Below are positions 48,567-56,456 of a stretch of DNA of 56,456 nucleotides, piece after piece (the stretch's first letter is position 1; each line of letters begins with the position of its first letter). Origin of the DNA: Intestinimonas sp052065695 (lineage in GTDB: Bacteria > Bacillota > Clostridia > Oscillospirales > Oscillospiraceae); NCBI RefSeq assembly GCF_052065695.1, contig NZ_JBQHTM010000019.1, forward strand, positions 1 to 56,456. The letters run 5' to 3'. The position numbers and the translations under genes are program-made. The notes beneath the pieces were generated by a model. That model was not told the DNA's origin. It saw nothing but the letters and a program-made list of their open reading frames with translations, and searched no databases.

Positions 48567-49343
48567 CTAGTGGAGAGAAATGACGATCAGAATGATGCCG
48601 AGAACGGTGAGGATCATGCCGGTCAGGCGATTGAGGAGCAGGGGTGTGGACCGTGTGGCGATTTTGGCGGCGATCTGTGCCCAGATGAGGGTGAAGACCA
48701 CGCATAGGACCAGCAGGTCCGGCCGGGGAGGAGCGCTCAGGGCAAAGTGGCTCACCGCTCCGGTGAGGGCGGAAAAGGTCATGACGAACACGCTGGTGCC
48801 CACGGCGGTCTTGAGCTCATAGCCCAGGAACAGGGTGAGCACCATGAGCATCATCATGCCGCCGCCGGCGCCGAAGAAGCCGCAGATGAGGCCGATGCAG
48901 GCCCCGCCCACGGCGCCCTTGACAAACTGGACGGCCCGACTGCACTCCCCCATGCCGTGCCTGGGGGAGGTGATGGGCAGGAAGAGGAATCGCAGGCCCA
49001 GCACCAGGGTCATGACCACCGAGAAGCCGCCCAGGGTGCTGTTGGGGACCATGGTGGACAGCCAGCTGCCCACCATGGTCATGCTCAACACGCCGCACAT
49101 CATGACGATGCCGTTTCTGATGTCGATGGCGCCGCTTTTGGCGTAGGTCCGGGCGCTGGCCGCGCTGGCGAGTACGTCGCTGGCCAGGGCGATGCCGATG
49201 GCGTCATAGGCCGGCAGGTCCAGAAAGGTGACCAGCATGGGGCTGATGACGGTGGCGGCGCTCATGCCGGCAAAGCCGGTGCCCAGACCGGCACCGGCGC
49301 CGGCCAGAAAACAGATCAGGATCTCCCACCAAAGTTCATTCAA
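48567..49343 (-). CDS. TauE/SafE family sulfite or sulfonate exporter
   Basis: A 258-residue membrane protein with about eight helices in two repeated halves. The N-terminal repeat has FLAGAGAGLGTGFAGMSAAT, the second GLICGFFGAGGGMMMLMVL, typical of TauE/SafE. These carriers move sulfite, sulfonates or other anions. The start is TTG at 49343 behind AAGGAGGAACACCCC; an open frame continues well upstream without support. The sulfotransferase gene begins 32 bases downstream, so the two share a transcript, and the sulfur theme fits. A promoter of the CTTTAG-box type lies about 150 bases upstream. Confidence 0.88.
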   Translation of the reverse strand: MNELWWEILICFLAGAGAGLGTGFAGMSAATVISPMLVTFLDLPAYDAIGIALASDVLASAASARTYAKSGAIDIRNGIVMMCGVLSMTMVGSWLSTMVPNSTLGGFSVVMTLVLGLRFLFLPITSPRHGMGECSRAVQFVKGAVGGACIGLICGFFGAGGGMMMLMVLTLFLGYELKTAVGTSVFVMTFSALTGAVSHFALSAPPRPDLLVLCVVFTLIWAQIAAKIATRSTPLLLNRLTGMILTVLGIILIVISLH

Positions 49344-49497
49344 AGGGGTGTTCCTCCTTAAGGGGCGGCCGGTCCGCGGGGCGGACGGAACGCTGGATAC
49401 ATTATTGGACCTGCGGTGCTGGTTGTCAATCCATATCCTGACGAATTTTGAGATATTTTGGATGATGCCGGGTGTGGAACATACCGCGGCTGGGAAG

Positions 49498-49530
49498 AGA
49501 ATAGCAGGGGGGACTAAAGCAGCCCTAAAG
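49498..49530 (-). promoter_or_regulatory. CTTTAG-box promoter of the TauE-sulfotransferase operon
   Basis: On the minus strand CTTTAG-N5-CTTTAG, then 10 bases, then TATTCT. The two hexamers are 11 bases apart, one helical turn, as in OmpR/PhoB-type direct repeats, and take the place of a minus-35. Confidence 0.7.
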
Positions 49531-49607
49531 GCGGACGGGGAAAGATAATTTGCAATGGGGCGGCGGGACGTGTTATATATAGAGGGAAACGTGGGCGGAC
49601 CGGCGGG

Positions 49608-49640
49608 CTTTAGCCTGCCTTTAGGAGCCTGTGGTATGGT
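49608..49640 (+). promoter_or_regulatory. CTTTAG-box promoter of the two-component operon
   Basis: CTTTAG at 49608 and 49619, 10-base spacer, TATGGT (49635-49640). The architecture is identical to the boxes at 49498-49530 and 51633-51665, implying autoregulation. Confidence 0.75.
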
Positions 49641-49665
49641 GGAGCGGAACCCGGAGGTGAGGCAC

Positions 49666-50340
49666 ATGAGACTGCTGGTGGCGGAGGACGACCCCAAGCT
49701 GCTCAAGACCCTGATCCATATTTTCGAGCAAAACAAATTCAGTGTGGACGGTGTGTCCAACGGCGGGGACGCCCTGACCTACGCCCAGTCCATGGAGTAC
49801 GACGGCCTGGTGCTGGACATCATGATGCCGGGGATGGACGGGCTCCAGGTGCTCCACACCCTGCGGCAGAACGGGATCACCACCCCGGCCCTCTTCCTCA
49901 CCGCCCGGACGGAGGTGTCCCAGCGGGTGGAGGGCCTGGATGCCGGGGCGGACGACTATCTGCCAAAGCCCTTCGCCACGGCGGAGCTGCTGGCCCGGGT
50001 GCGGGCCATGCTGCGCCGGAAGGACACCTTCCTCCCCGACCTGTTGACTTTGGGGGAGGTGACCCTGAACCGGTCCACCTATCAGCTGGCCTTCCGGGAC
50101 CGGCTCCAGGCCCTCAGCGGCAGGGAGTTTCAGATCCTGGAGATGCTGATGCAGGCACCGGGCAGCATCATCTCCACGGAGCGGTTCATCACCCACCTCT
50201 GGGGGTGGGACACCACGGTGGACACCAGTGTGGTGTGGGTCCACGTCTCCAACCTGCGGAAGAAGATCAATGCCCTGGGGGCGCCGCTGGACATCCGGTT
50301 CATCCGCAACGCGGGGTATACGCTGGAGGTCAGGTCATGA
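49666..50340 (+). CDS. OmpR-family response regulator
   Basis: A 224-residue regulator. Receiver domain: RLLVAEDDPKLL (acidic pair), phospho-acceptor Asp in LVLDIMMPGMDG, TARTEVSQR, Lys in DDYLPKPFATAEL. C-terminal winged helix: LTLGEVTLNRSTYQL, ALSGREFQILEMLM, TTVDTSVVWVHVSNLRKKI, FIRNAGYTLEV. The ATG at 49666 follows GGAGGTGAGGCAC. The kinase gene overlaps its stop (ATGA). It very likely binds the CTTTAG direct repeats before its own gene, the ABC operon and the TauE operon. Confidence 0.95.
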   Translation: MRLLVAEDDPKLLKTLIHIFEQNKFSVDGVSNGGDALTYAQSMEYDGLVLDIMMPGMDGLQVLHTLRQNGITTPALFLTARTEVSQRVEGLDAGADDYLPKPFATAELLARVRAMLRRKDTFLPDLLTLGEVTLNRSTYQLAFRDRLQALSGREFQILEMLMQAPGSIISTERFITHLWGWDTTVDTSVVWVHVSNLRKKINALGAPLDIRFIRNAGYTLEVRS

Positions 50341-51566
50341 TCGCCGGTTTGCAGAAGAAGTTCATCCTCATCAGCGCGGTGTCCACGCTGGCGGTCTTCT
50401 CCGTCATCTTTCTGCTGCTGGTCCTCTTCAGCTGGGACCAGATGGAAAAGACCATGGACACTCTCACCGACGCCATCGTCTCCAACGACGGCGTCTTTCC
50501 CGACTTTGACCCCGACGACCGCCGGGGTCCCGCCCAGCGCCTGCCCTACGGGGAGATCATCACGGAGGAGACCCAGTTCAGCACCCGGTTCTTCACCGTG
50601 TGGCTGGACGGAGACGGGCAGATCCAGCGGATCAACATGGACGCCATCTCATCCATCTCCCGGGATGATGTAAAGGAATACGTCCAGAAGGCCCTGAAGG
50701 AGGGCCGGGAGCGGGGGTGGGTCTCCGACTACCGCTACCGTATCCTGGACACGGCCCAGGGGGCCACCGCTGTCTTTGTCAACGGCAGCATGAACTGGGC
50801 CGTGACCACCCGGCTGCTGGTGACCGCCTTCCTGGTGCTGCTGGGGAGCGCCCTTCTGATCCTGCTCCTCACCGTCCTCCTCTCCAAGCGGGTGGTGCGG
50901 CCGGTGGCGGAGAGCTATGAGAAGCAGAAGCAGTTTATCACCGACGCCAACCACGAGCTCAAGACCCCCCTTACCCTCATTCTCTCCAACCTGGACATCG
51001 TGGAGGCCGAGCTGGGGCAGAACGAGTGGCTGGACGACATCCGCAGCGAGGGGGAGCGGATGGGGCTCATGATCAACCAGCTGGTGGCCCTCTCCCGGAT
51101 GGACGAGAGCCAGGACCATATCGTGCGTTCGGCGTTTGACCTGAGCGCCGCCGTGGAGGACACGGTGTCGGAGTTCCAGCCCCTGGCCGCCGAGCGGGGG
51201 AAGGGACTCCGGACCGCCATCGAGCCGGGCATCCGCTATGAGGGGGACGAGGGCCTGATCCGCCGCCTGGTGTCCATCCTGATGGACAACGCAGTGAAAT
51301 ACTGCGACCAGGGCGGCGAGATCCGGGTGGAGGTCAGTCAGCGCCGCCACCCGGTGCTCACCGTGGAGAACACCTACGCCGGGGTGGGCGGTCTGGAGCT
51401 GGACCGGCTCTTCGACCGGTTCTACCGGGCGGACAAGGCCCGGACCTTTTCCGGCAGCTTCGGCGTGGGGCTGTCCATCGCCCGGTCCATCGTGCATAGC
51501 CACCACGGCAGCATCCACGCCTATCAGAAGGGGGACTCCATCGGCTTCAGAGCGGAGCTGAGATAA
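50337..51566 (+). CDS. Sensor histidine kinase (HisKA/HATPase)
   Basis: A 409-residue kinase with two membrane helices (about residues 12-35 and 155-180) around an extracytoplasmic sensor region of about 120 residues. HAMP-like linker, then HisKA with the phospho-His in FITDANHELKTPLTLILSN, the N box LVSILMDNAVKYCDQGG, and the G box region FSGSFGVGLSIARSIVHSHHG. Partner of the OmpR regulator, translated by ATGA overlap. A terminator follows. The signal is unknown; envelope stress would suit the ABC operon downstream. Confidence 0.94.
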   Translation: MIAGLQKKFILISAVSTLAVFSVIFLLLVLFSWDQMEKTMDTLTDAIVSNDGVFPDFDPDDRRGPAQRLPYGEIITEETQFSTRFFTVWLDGDGQIQRINMDAISSISRDDVKEYVQKALKEGRERGWVSDYRYRILDTAQGATAVFVNGSMNWAVTTRLLVTAFLVLLGSALLILLLTVLLSKRVVRPVAESYEKQKQFITDANHELKTPLTLILSNLDIVEAELGQNEWLDDIRSEGERMGLMINQLVALSRMDESQDHIVRSAFDLSAAVEDTVSEFQPLAAERGKGLRTAIEPGIRYEGDEGLIRRLVSILMDNAVKYCDQGGEIRVEVSQRRHPVLTVENTYAGVGGLELDRLFDRFYRADKARTFSGSFGVGLSIARSIVHSHHGSIHAYQKGDSIGFRAELR

Positions 51567-51581
51567 AAGAGCACAGGGGAC

Positions 51582-51620
51582 CAAAGGGGCCGGAGCGCGC
51601 TGCGCTCCGGCCCCTTTTCT
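51582..51620 (+). terminator. Terminator of the OmpR two-component operon
   Basis: Perfect 13-bp stem GGGGCCGGAGCGC / GCGCTCCGGCCCC with a 3-base loop, then TTTT. Confidence 0.9.
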
Positions 51621-51632
51621 GCATCCCGCCGT

Positions 51633-51665
51633 CTTTAGGGCCGCTTTAGGGGGATGGGGTATAAT
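51633..51665 (+). promoter_or_regulatory. CTTTAG-box promoter of the ABC operon
   Basis: CTTTAG at 51633 and 51644, 10-base spacer, perfect TATAAT (51660-51665), 60 bases before the ATPase start. No minus-35 of its own, so activation by the neighbouring OmpR-type regulator is expected. Confidence 0.8.
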
Positions 51666-51725
51666 ACGGCACCGTATGGCGGAGTGCACGCCTGAACCAA
51701 GACCAACCGACAAGGAGGTCCCGCT

Positions 51726-52721
51726 ATGATAAAAGTGGAACATCTGACCAAATACTACGGCGATTTTCTGGCGGTCAGCGACCTCTCCTTTGAGATCGAG
51801 GAAGGCCATGTCTACGGCTTTTTAGGTCCCAACGGAGCGGGCAAGACCACCACCATGAACATCATGACCGGCTGTCTCTCGGCCACCTCGGGCCGTGTGG
51901 AGGTGGGAGGCCATGACATCTTTGAGGAGGCGGAGCAGGCGAAAAAGCTCATCGGCTACCTGCCGGAGCAGCCGCCTCTCTATATGAACGAGACGCCGGC
52001 GGAGTACCTGCGCTTCGTAGGGGAGGCCAAGGGCCTCAGGGGCGACGAGCTCCGGGCGCAGATCGACAGGGTCATCGGACAGGTGCGCATCGAGGCCGTC
52101 CGGGACCGCCGCATCTCCGCCCTTTCCAAGGGCTACAAGCAGCGGGTGGGCATCGCCCAGGCCCTGCTGGGAAACCCCAAGGTCATCATCCTGGATGAGC
52201 CCACGGTGGGTCTGGACCCCATCCAGATCATCGAGATCCGGGACCTCATCCGGGAGCTGGGGCGGGAGCACACCGTCATCCTCAGCTCCCACATCCTCTC
52301 TGAGGTCCAGGCCATCTGTGAAAAGATCCTCATCATCGCCCACGGAAAGCTGGTGGCCTTCGACACCCCGGATAAGCTGGAGCGCAGCCTCCTGTCCGCC
52401 AATGAGATCACCTTCACCACCGACGCCAAGGCCGATGTGGTGCGGGGGCTTTTGGCCAAGGTGGACCACCTCACCGACGTGGAGCTGGAGGAGCGGGAGG
52501 ACGGGCTGTTGTCGGCCCGGCTTAAGACCGACAGCAAGGATATTTATGCCGTCTCCCGGCAGCTCTTCTTCGCCTTTGCCGAGGAGGACCAACCCCTGCT
52601 GGAGCTGAACCTGAAGAAGGCCAGCCTGGAGGACATCTTCATCGAGCTCACCGAGAGCGGCGGCGAGGACCAGACCGGGGACGGGACGACCCCGGAAGAA
52701 AGGGAGGATGAAGCGGTATGA
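51726..52721 (+). CDS. ABC transporter ATP-binding protein, GldA/CcmA type
   Basis: A 331-residue ATPase. Walker A is LGPNGAGKTTTMNIM, the signature LSKGYKQRVGIAQALLG, Walker B VIILDEPTVGLDP and the switch His in VILSSHILSEVQ. A C-terminal extension of about 100 residues (from residue 220) is typical of the drug-exporter/GldA group, ending in a Gly/Glu-rich tail. The ATG follows AAGGAGGTCCCGCT. First of four overlapping genes. Confidence 0.95.
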   Translation: MIKVEHLTKYYGDFLAVSDLSFEIEEGHVYGFLGPNGAGKTTTMNIMTGCLSATSGRVEVGGHDIFEEAEQAKKLIGYLPEQPPLYMNETPAEYLRFVGEAKGLRGDELRAQIDRVIGQVRIEAVRDRRISALSKGYKQRVGIAQALLGNPKVIILDEPTVGLDPIQIIEIRDLIRELGREHTVILSSHILSEVQAICEKILIIAHGKLVAFDTPDKLERSLLSANEITFTTDAKADVVRGLLAKVDHLTDVELEEREDGLLSARLKTDSKDIYAVSRQLFFAFAEEDQPLLELNLKKASLEDIFIELTESGGEDQTGDGTTPEEREDEAV

Positions 52722-53581
52722 TCGCGGTACTCAAGCATGAACTCCGGAGCTATTTCCACTCCTTCACCGCCTATGTGTTCGGCGCCTTCCTGCTGGCCAT
52801 CGTGGGGGTGGGCTCCATGCTCTACAACCTCCAGGCGGCGGTGAGCAACTTTGAATACGTGCTCAGCTTCGGCAGCATCGTCTTTGTGGTCATCGTGCCC
52901 ATTCTAACCATGCGGGTCATCGCCGAGGAGCGCCGGCAGAAGACCGACCAGCTCCTCTACTCCCTGCCCATCACCACCACCCAGGTGATTCTGGGTAAGT
53001 TTGCCGCCCTGCTGGTGGTCTACCTCATTCCTCTGGCCGTCATCTCCGTCTACCCGGCTATCTTTGCCCAATTCGGCGACGTGTACCTGCCCACCTCCTA
53101 CGGCTCCCTCTTCGCCATCTTCCTCATGGGGGCCGCCCTCATCGCCCTGGGCGTCTTCATCTCCAGCCTCACCGACAACCAGGGCCTGGCCGCCGGCGTG
53201 GGCATCGCCGTGATCCTCTTCAACTATTACAGCGTCAGTCTCTCTGAGTACGTCTCCTCCACCGCCTTCGGCTCCATGGTGGCCATTATCGTCCTCATCC
53301 TGATTCTGTACTTCGTCATCCGGTACCTCACCAAAAATGAGGTCCTGGCCTACGGGGTCTGTTTCGCCCTGGCCGCCGTGGTCTGCGTGGTGGGCTGGAC
53401 GGACTCCTCCAAATTCGAGGGCCTGCTGCCCAGAATTATGAAGACCCTGTCCCTCTTTGAGCGGTTCAGCGCCTTTGTCAGCGGCGTGTTCGACATGAAC
53501 GCCATCGTCTATTACCTCTCGGTGGCCGCCTTTTTCCTCTTCCTTTCGGTGCAGTCCCTTGAGAAACGGAGGTACAACTGA
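52718..53581 (+). CDS. ABC transporter permease, GldF type
   Basis: A 287-residue membrane protein with six helices. It begins MIAVLKHELRSYFHSFTAYV and includes the family-typical PILTMRVIAEERRQKTDQLL followed by YSLPITTTQVILGKF. Together with the ATPase it forms the transport core. The ATG overlaps the ATPase stop (ATGA). Confidence 0.92.
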   Translation: MIAVLKHELRSYFHSFTAYVFGAFLLAIVGVGSMLYNLQAAVSNFEYVLSFGSIVFVVIVPILTMRVIAEERRQKTDQLLYSLPITTTQVILGKFAALLVVYLIPLAVISVYPAIFAQFGDVYLPTSYGSLFAIFLMGAALIALGVFISSLTDNQGLAAGVGIAVILFNYYSVSLSEYVSSTAFGSMVAIIVLILILYFVIRYLTKNEVLAYGVCFALAAVVCVVGWTDSSKFEGLLPRIMKTLSLFERFSAFVSGVFDMNAIVYYLSVAAFFLFLSVQSLEKRRYN

Positions 53582-55029
53582 TGAAGAACCGGAAATTCCT
53601 GCCCGACCGGGAGCGGGCGGCCCGGAACCGCATCGCCTTCCAGGGCGGCTCCTACTCCCTGGTCATCACCGCGGTGGTGCTGGCCATCCTCATCGCGGTG
53701 AACGTGCTGGTCTCCGCCCTGCCCACCACCCTCACCAAATACGACATCAGTTCCTCCAAGCTCTACTCCATCACCAGCAACACCAAGGTGGTGGTCAATG
53801 CCCTGGAGGAGGACGTCACCATCTACTGGATCGTCCAGTCCGGCCAGGAGGACAGCGTCATTGAAAACCTGCTGGGCAAGTATGAGAGCCTCTCCGACCA
53901 CATCCAGGTGGTGAAGAAGAACCCCGATGTGTACCCCACCTTCGCCGAGCAGTACACCGACGAGACGGTGCAGAACAACAGCCTGGTGGTGGAGTGTGGG
54001 GACCGCAGCCGCTACATCGGCTACGACGACATCTATCTCCAGGAGGCCGACATGTACTCCTACTCCTACAACACCTCCTTTGACGGTGAGGGAGCCATCA
54101 CCTCGGCCATCGACTACGTGGTCACCGAGGACCTGCCCCAGCTCTACCTGCTGGAGGGCCACGGCGAGGGGGAGCTCCCCGCCACCTTCAGCGAGCAGAT
54201 CGAAAAGGAGAACATCGAGACGCAATCCCTTTCCCTGCTGACGGTGGATGAGATCCCGGAGGACGCTGACTGCATCCTGATCTACGCCCCCACCTCCGAC
54301 CTCTCCCAGGAGGAGGTGGAGATGCTCTCCGAGTACACCAAAAATGGCGGCAAGCTGATGGTGGTGGCCGGTCCCACCGAGGAGAACGGCACCCTGGAGA
54401 ACCTGTACAGCCTGCTTGCTGACTACGGCGTGGAGACCTGCGACGGCATCGTGGTGGAGGCCGACCGGGAGCACTACACCTTCCAGCCCTATATCCTCCT
54501 ACCCGACCTGGTGAGCAATGACATCACCGATCCCCTCATCGAGGAGAACTACTATGTCAACATGCCCATCTCCCAGGGCCTCATTCTGGACAACGCCACC
54601 GACGCCGTCACCGAGCTGATGACCACCTCAGAGTCCGCCTTCAGCAAGATCGCCGGCTACGATCTGGACACCTATGAGAAGGAGGAGGGGGACATCGACG
54701 GGCCCTTCGCCGTGGCGGTCTCCATCGCCTGTGACAACGATGGTCAGATCGTCTGGTTCTCCTCCTCCGCCTTCCTGGAGGACATGTACAACGCCTGGTC
54801 CTCCGGTTCAAACTCCGACCTGGCCATGAACGCCCTCTCCTCCCTCATCGGCGAGCGCGAGGCCATGGCCATCCGCAGCAAGTCCCTGAACTACAATTAC
54901 CTGAGCATCAGTGACTCCACCGCCTCCCTGCTGAAGGTGCTCATGATCGGCGTCTTCCCCCTGGGCTACCTGGGCATCGGTATCGGTGTCATCCTGAACA
55001 GAAGGAGGAAGCAGAATGAAGCGGGCTAA
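53581..55029 (+). CDS. GldG-like ABC system extracytoplasmic protein
   Basis: A 482-residue protein with a membrane helix near residue 25-45 (YSLVITAVVLAILIAVNVLV), a large extracytoplasmic domain of the GldG/IFT52-like type (LYSITSNTKVVVNALEEDVT, ADCILIYAPTSDLSQEEVEM, NGGKLMVVAGP) and a C-terminal helix (VLMIGVFPLGYLGIGIGVIL). The start shares one base with the permease stop (TGATG). Probably an accessory subunit of the transporter. Role in this organism unknown; gliding is not implied. Confidence 0.9.
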   Translation: MKNRKFLPDRERAARNRIAFQGGSYSLVITAVVLAILIAVNVLVSALPTTLTKYDISSSKLYSITSNTKVVVNALEEDVTIYWIVQSGQEDSVIENLLGKYESLSDHIQVVKKNPDVYPTFAEQYTDETVQNNSLVVECGDRSRYIGYDDIYLQEADMYSYSYNTSFDGEGAITSAIDYVVTEDLPQLYLLEGHGEGELPATFSEQIEKENIETQSLSLLTVDEIPEDADCILIYAPTSDLSQEEVEMLSEYTKNGGKLMVVAGPTEENGTLENLYSLLADYGVETCDGIVVEADREHYTFQPYILLPDLVSNDITDPLIEENYYVNMPISQGLILDNATDAVTELMTTSESAFSKIAGYDLDTYEKEEGDIDGPFAVAVSIACDNDGQIVWFSSSAFLEDMYNAWSSGSNSDLAMNALSSLIGEREAMAIRSKSLNYNYLSISDSTASLLKVLMIGVFPLGYLGIGIGVILNRRRKQNEAG

Positions 55030-56410
55030 ACGGATCTATGTCCTGTTGGGGGTGCTGGCGGTGGTCTGCGTGGCGGCCTTCGCCGTGGTCCACTACCAGG
55101 AGGAGCAGGAGCGCATCGCCAACACCGACGAGGTCATCCTGGAGGTGGACCCCGACGCCGTGGAGTCCCTCTCCTGGAGCTACGACGACCAGTCCCTGGC
55201 CTTCCACAAGGACGAGCACTGGATCTACGACGAGGACGAGGCCTTCCCCGTGGATGAGGAGAAGATCAACGCCCTGCTGGAGCAGTTCCAGTCCTTCGGC
55301 GCCTCCTTCATCATCGAGGACGTCACCGACTTCGGCCAGTACGGTCTGGACGACCCGGCGTGCACCATCGACATCGCCACCGCCGACACCAGCTATGAGA
55401 TCCAGCTGGGCGATTTCAGCACCATGGATGCCCAGCGCTATGTCTCCATCGGAGACGGGAACGTCTACCTGGTCCAGAACGACCCCATGGACTCCTTTGA
55501 GGTCACCATTCAGGATTTGATCCAAAACGACGAGACCCCGGACTTTGACCAAGTGTCCTCCATCCGGTTTTCCGGCGCGGACAGCTATGAGGCGGTCTGG
55601 CAGGAGGAGAACACCTACACCGCCTGTGCCGACGACCACTATTTCGTCCAGGAGGGCGATGCCTGGCTGCCCCTGGATACCAGCCGGGTGGAGAGCTATC
55701 TGAACACTATCAGCAGCCTGGACCCCGACGACTATGTGACTTACAGCGCCGGTGAGGAGGACCTGGACGCCTTCGGCCTGGATGACCCCGAGCTGACGGT
55801 CAGCGTGCAGTATACCGCCGAGGACGAGGAGGGGAACCAGACCGCGGAGACCTTCACAATCAGCGTCAGCCGGGACCCGGCGGAGCGGGAGGCCACGGCG
55901 GCAGAGACGGAGGAGACCGAGGAGGACATCACCGCCTATGTCCGCATCGGCGACTCCAAGATCATTTACCAGATCGCCGGTACCAGCTATGAGAAGCTGA
56001 TGGCCGCCGGTTATGACGACCTGCGACACCGGGAGGTGTTCACCGCCGACTTCGGCGACGTCACCGGCCTGGAGATCACCCTGGAGGGGAGCACCTACCA
56101 GATCACCTCGGAAGGGACAGGAGACGACAAGACCTTCTCCTACGGGGAGGAGGAACTGGAGATCGGCGACCTGCAGAGCGCTCTGGAGAGCCTCACCGCC
56201 GCCAGCTTCACGGAGGAATCCCCCGACCAGAAGGAGGAGATCAGCCTCACCGTCACCCTGGACAACGAGAACGTCCAGGAGATCCGGATCCAGCTCTACC
56301 GCTACGACGGCGAGCAGTGTCTGGCCGTGGTGGATGGGGAGCCGGTCTCTCTGGTGCCCCGGTCCTCTGTGGTGGACCTCATCGAGGCGGTCAACGCCAT
56401 CGTGCTTTAA
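55016..56410 (+). CDS. DUF4340 domain-containing membrane-anchored protein
   Basis: A 464-residue protein with one N-terminal helix (IYVLLGVLAVVCVAAFAVVH) and repeated, acidic DUF4340 units outside the membrane (for example FGQYGLDDPACTIDIAT and FGLDDPELTVSVQYT, each with the FGLDDP motif). DUF4340 proteins close GldA/F/G operons in many Firmicutes. The start overlaps the GldG gene by 14 bases behind AGGAGGAAGCAGA. The gene is complete and ends 17 bases before the poly-G tail. Confidence 0.9.
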   Translation: MKRAKRIYVLLGVLAVVCVAAFAVVHYQEEQERIANTDEVILEVDPDAVESLSWSYDDQSLAFHKDEHWIYDEDEAFPVDEEKINALLEQFQSFGASFIIEDVTDFGQYGLDDPACTIDIATADTSYEIQLGDFSTMDAQRYVSIGDGNVYLVQNDPMDSFEVTIQDLIQNDETPDFDQVSSIRFSGADSYEAVWQEENTYTACADDHYFVQEGDAWLPLDTSRVESYLNTISSLDPDDYVTYSAGEEDLDAFGLDDPELTVSVQYTAEDEEGNQTAETFTISVSRDPAEREATAAETEETEEDITAYVRIGDSKIIYQIAGTSYEKLMAAGYDDLRHREVFTADFGDVTGLEITLEGSTYQITSEGTGDDKTFSYGEEELEIGDLQSALESLTAASFTEESPDQKEEISLTVTLDNENVQEIRIQLYRYDGEQCLAVVDGEPVSLVPRSSVVDLIEAVNAIVL

Positions 56411-56427
56411 CCGAAAACAAGAAAAGT

Positions 56428-56456
56428 GGGGGGGGGGGGGGGGGGGGGGGGGGGGG
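56428..56456. other. Poly-G tail, probable sequencing artefact
   Basis: The last 29 bases are all G. Such runs arise from signal loss in two-colour sequencing and are extended by assemblers at contig ends. I do not treat them as real DNA. Confidence 0.85.

Larger units (their letters stand above)
49344..49665. other. Divergent control region
   Basis: A 322-base region between the TauE gene and the response regulator gene. It holds two CTTTAG-box promoters pointing outward (49498-49530 minus, 49608-49640 plus). No small gene is evident. Confidence 0.7.

Overview
The window looks like a high-GC, motile, anaerobic gut Firmicute of the Oscillospirales (Flavonifractor / Lawsonibacter / Intestinimonas type). 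Supporting signs are Firmicute-style AGGAGG ribosome sites, frequent GTG/TTG starts, an SLH-domain protein, a flagellin with csrA, a sigma-54-controlled beta-keto-acid (Kce-type) operon, a NiCo riboswitch and a GldA/GldF/GldG/DUF4340 transporter. No rRNA gene is present to fix the species. The right end finishes in 29 consecutive G, which looks like a sequencing artefact at a contig end.

Host region 1 (about 0.6-17.0 kb) holds a sirtuin, a Na/Pi symporter with a PhoU-like tail, a membrane protein, an ApbE / NusG-domain-II / Gx flavin-transfer cluster, a polysaccharide-deacetylase lipoprotein, a serine recombinase, flagellin and csrA. A four-gene catabolic operon follows (Kce-type cleavage enzyme, small zinc ribbon, 3-hydroxyacyl dehydrogenase, AtoE-type carrier). 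It has a consensus sigma-54 promoter and three GGTGA-N6-TCACC sites in front of it, next to a PAS/AAA+ sigma-54 activator and a low-molecular-weight tyrosine phosphatase.

A mobilizable genomic island of about 20 kb (about 16.98-37.09 kb) with visibly lower GC is inserted in the 5' end of the phosphatase gene. It supplies a replacement 5' end and leaves the host start as a 16-codon orphan at the far end. It carries a Tn916-type integrase and excisionase, a Toprim/AAA replication protein, a MobA/MobL relaxase with a DUF3847 partner and an IncQ-like oriT, an AbiE toxin-antitoxin pair, and DUF6809/TnpV accessory genes. Its main cargo is a tightly coupled seven-gene operon: GHKL (MORC-like) ATPase, Z1 helicase-like ATPase, PD-(D/E)XK protein, AIPR protein, C5-cytosine methyltransferase, Vsr nuclease, and a PD-(D/E)XK-DUF2075 nuclease-helicase. 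This is a composite anti-phage or restriction system and the best candidate here for a poorly described system.

Host region 2 (37.2-56.4 kb) holds a CDF metal exporter under a NiCo riboswitch, trmB, and a MacB-like ABC exporter with an SLH protein. The exporter's adaptor gene is an in-frame chimera with the 5' end of a family-2 beta-galactosidase. Next come an AgrC/AgrA-like two-component system, a TauE exporter plus an aryl-sulfate sulfotransferase gene broken by one in-frame TAG, an OmpR-type two-component system, and the GldA/F/G/DUF4340 operon. Three promoters here share the same architecture (CTTTAG-N5-CTTTAG-N10-TATNNT): one for the response regulator, one for the ABC operon, and one divergent for TauE-sulfotransferase. 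They define a compact regulon readable from the sequence.
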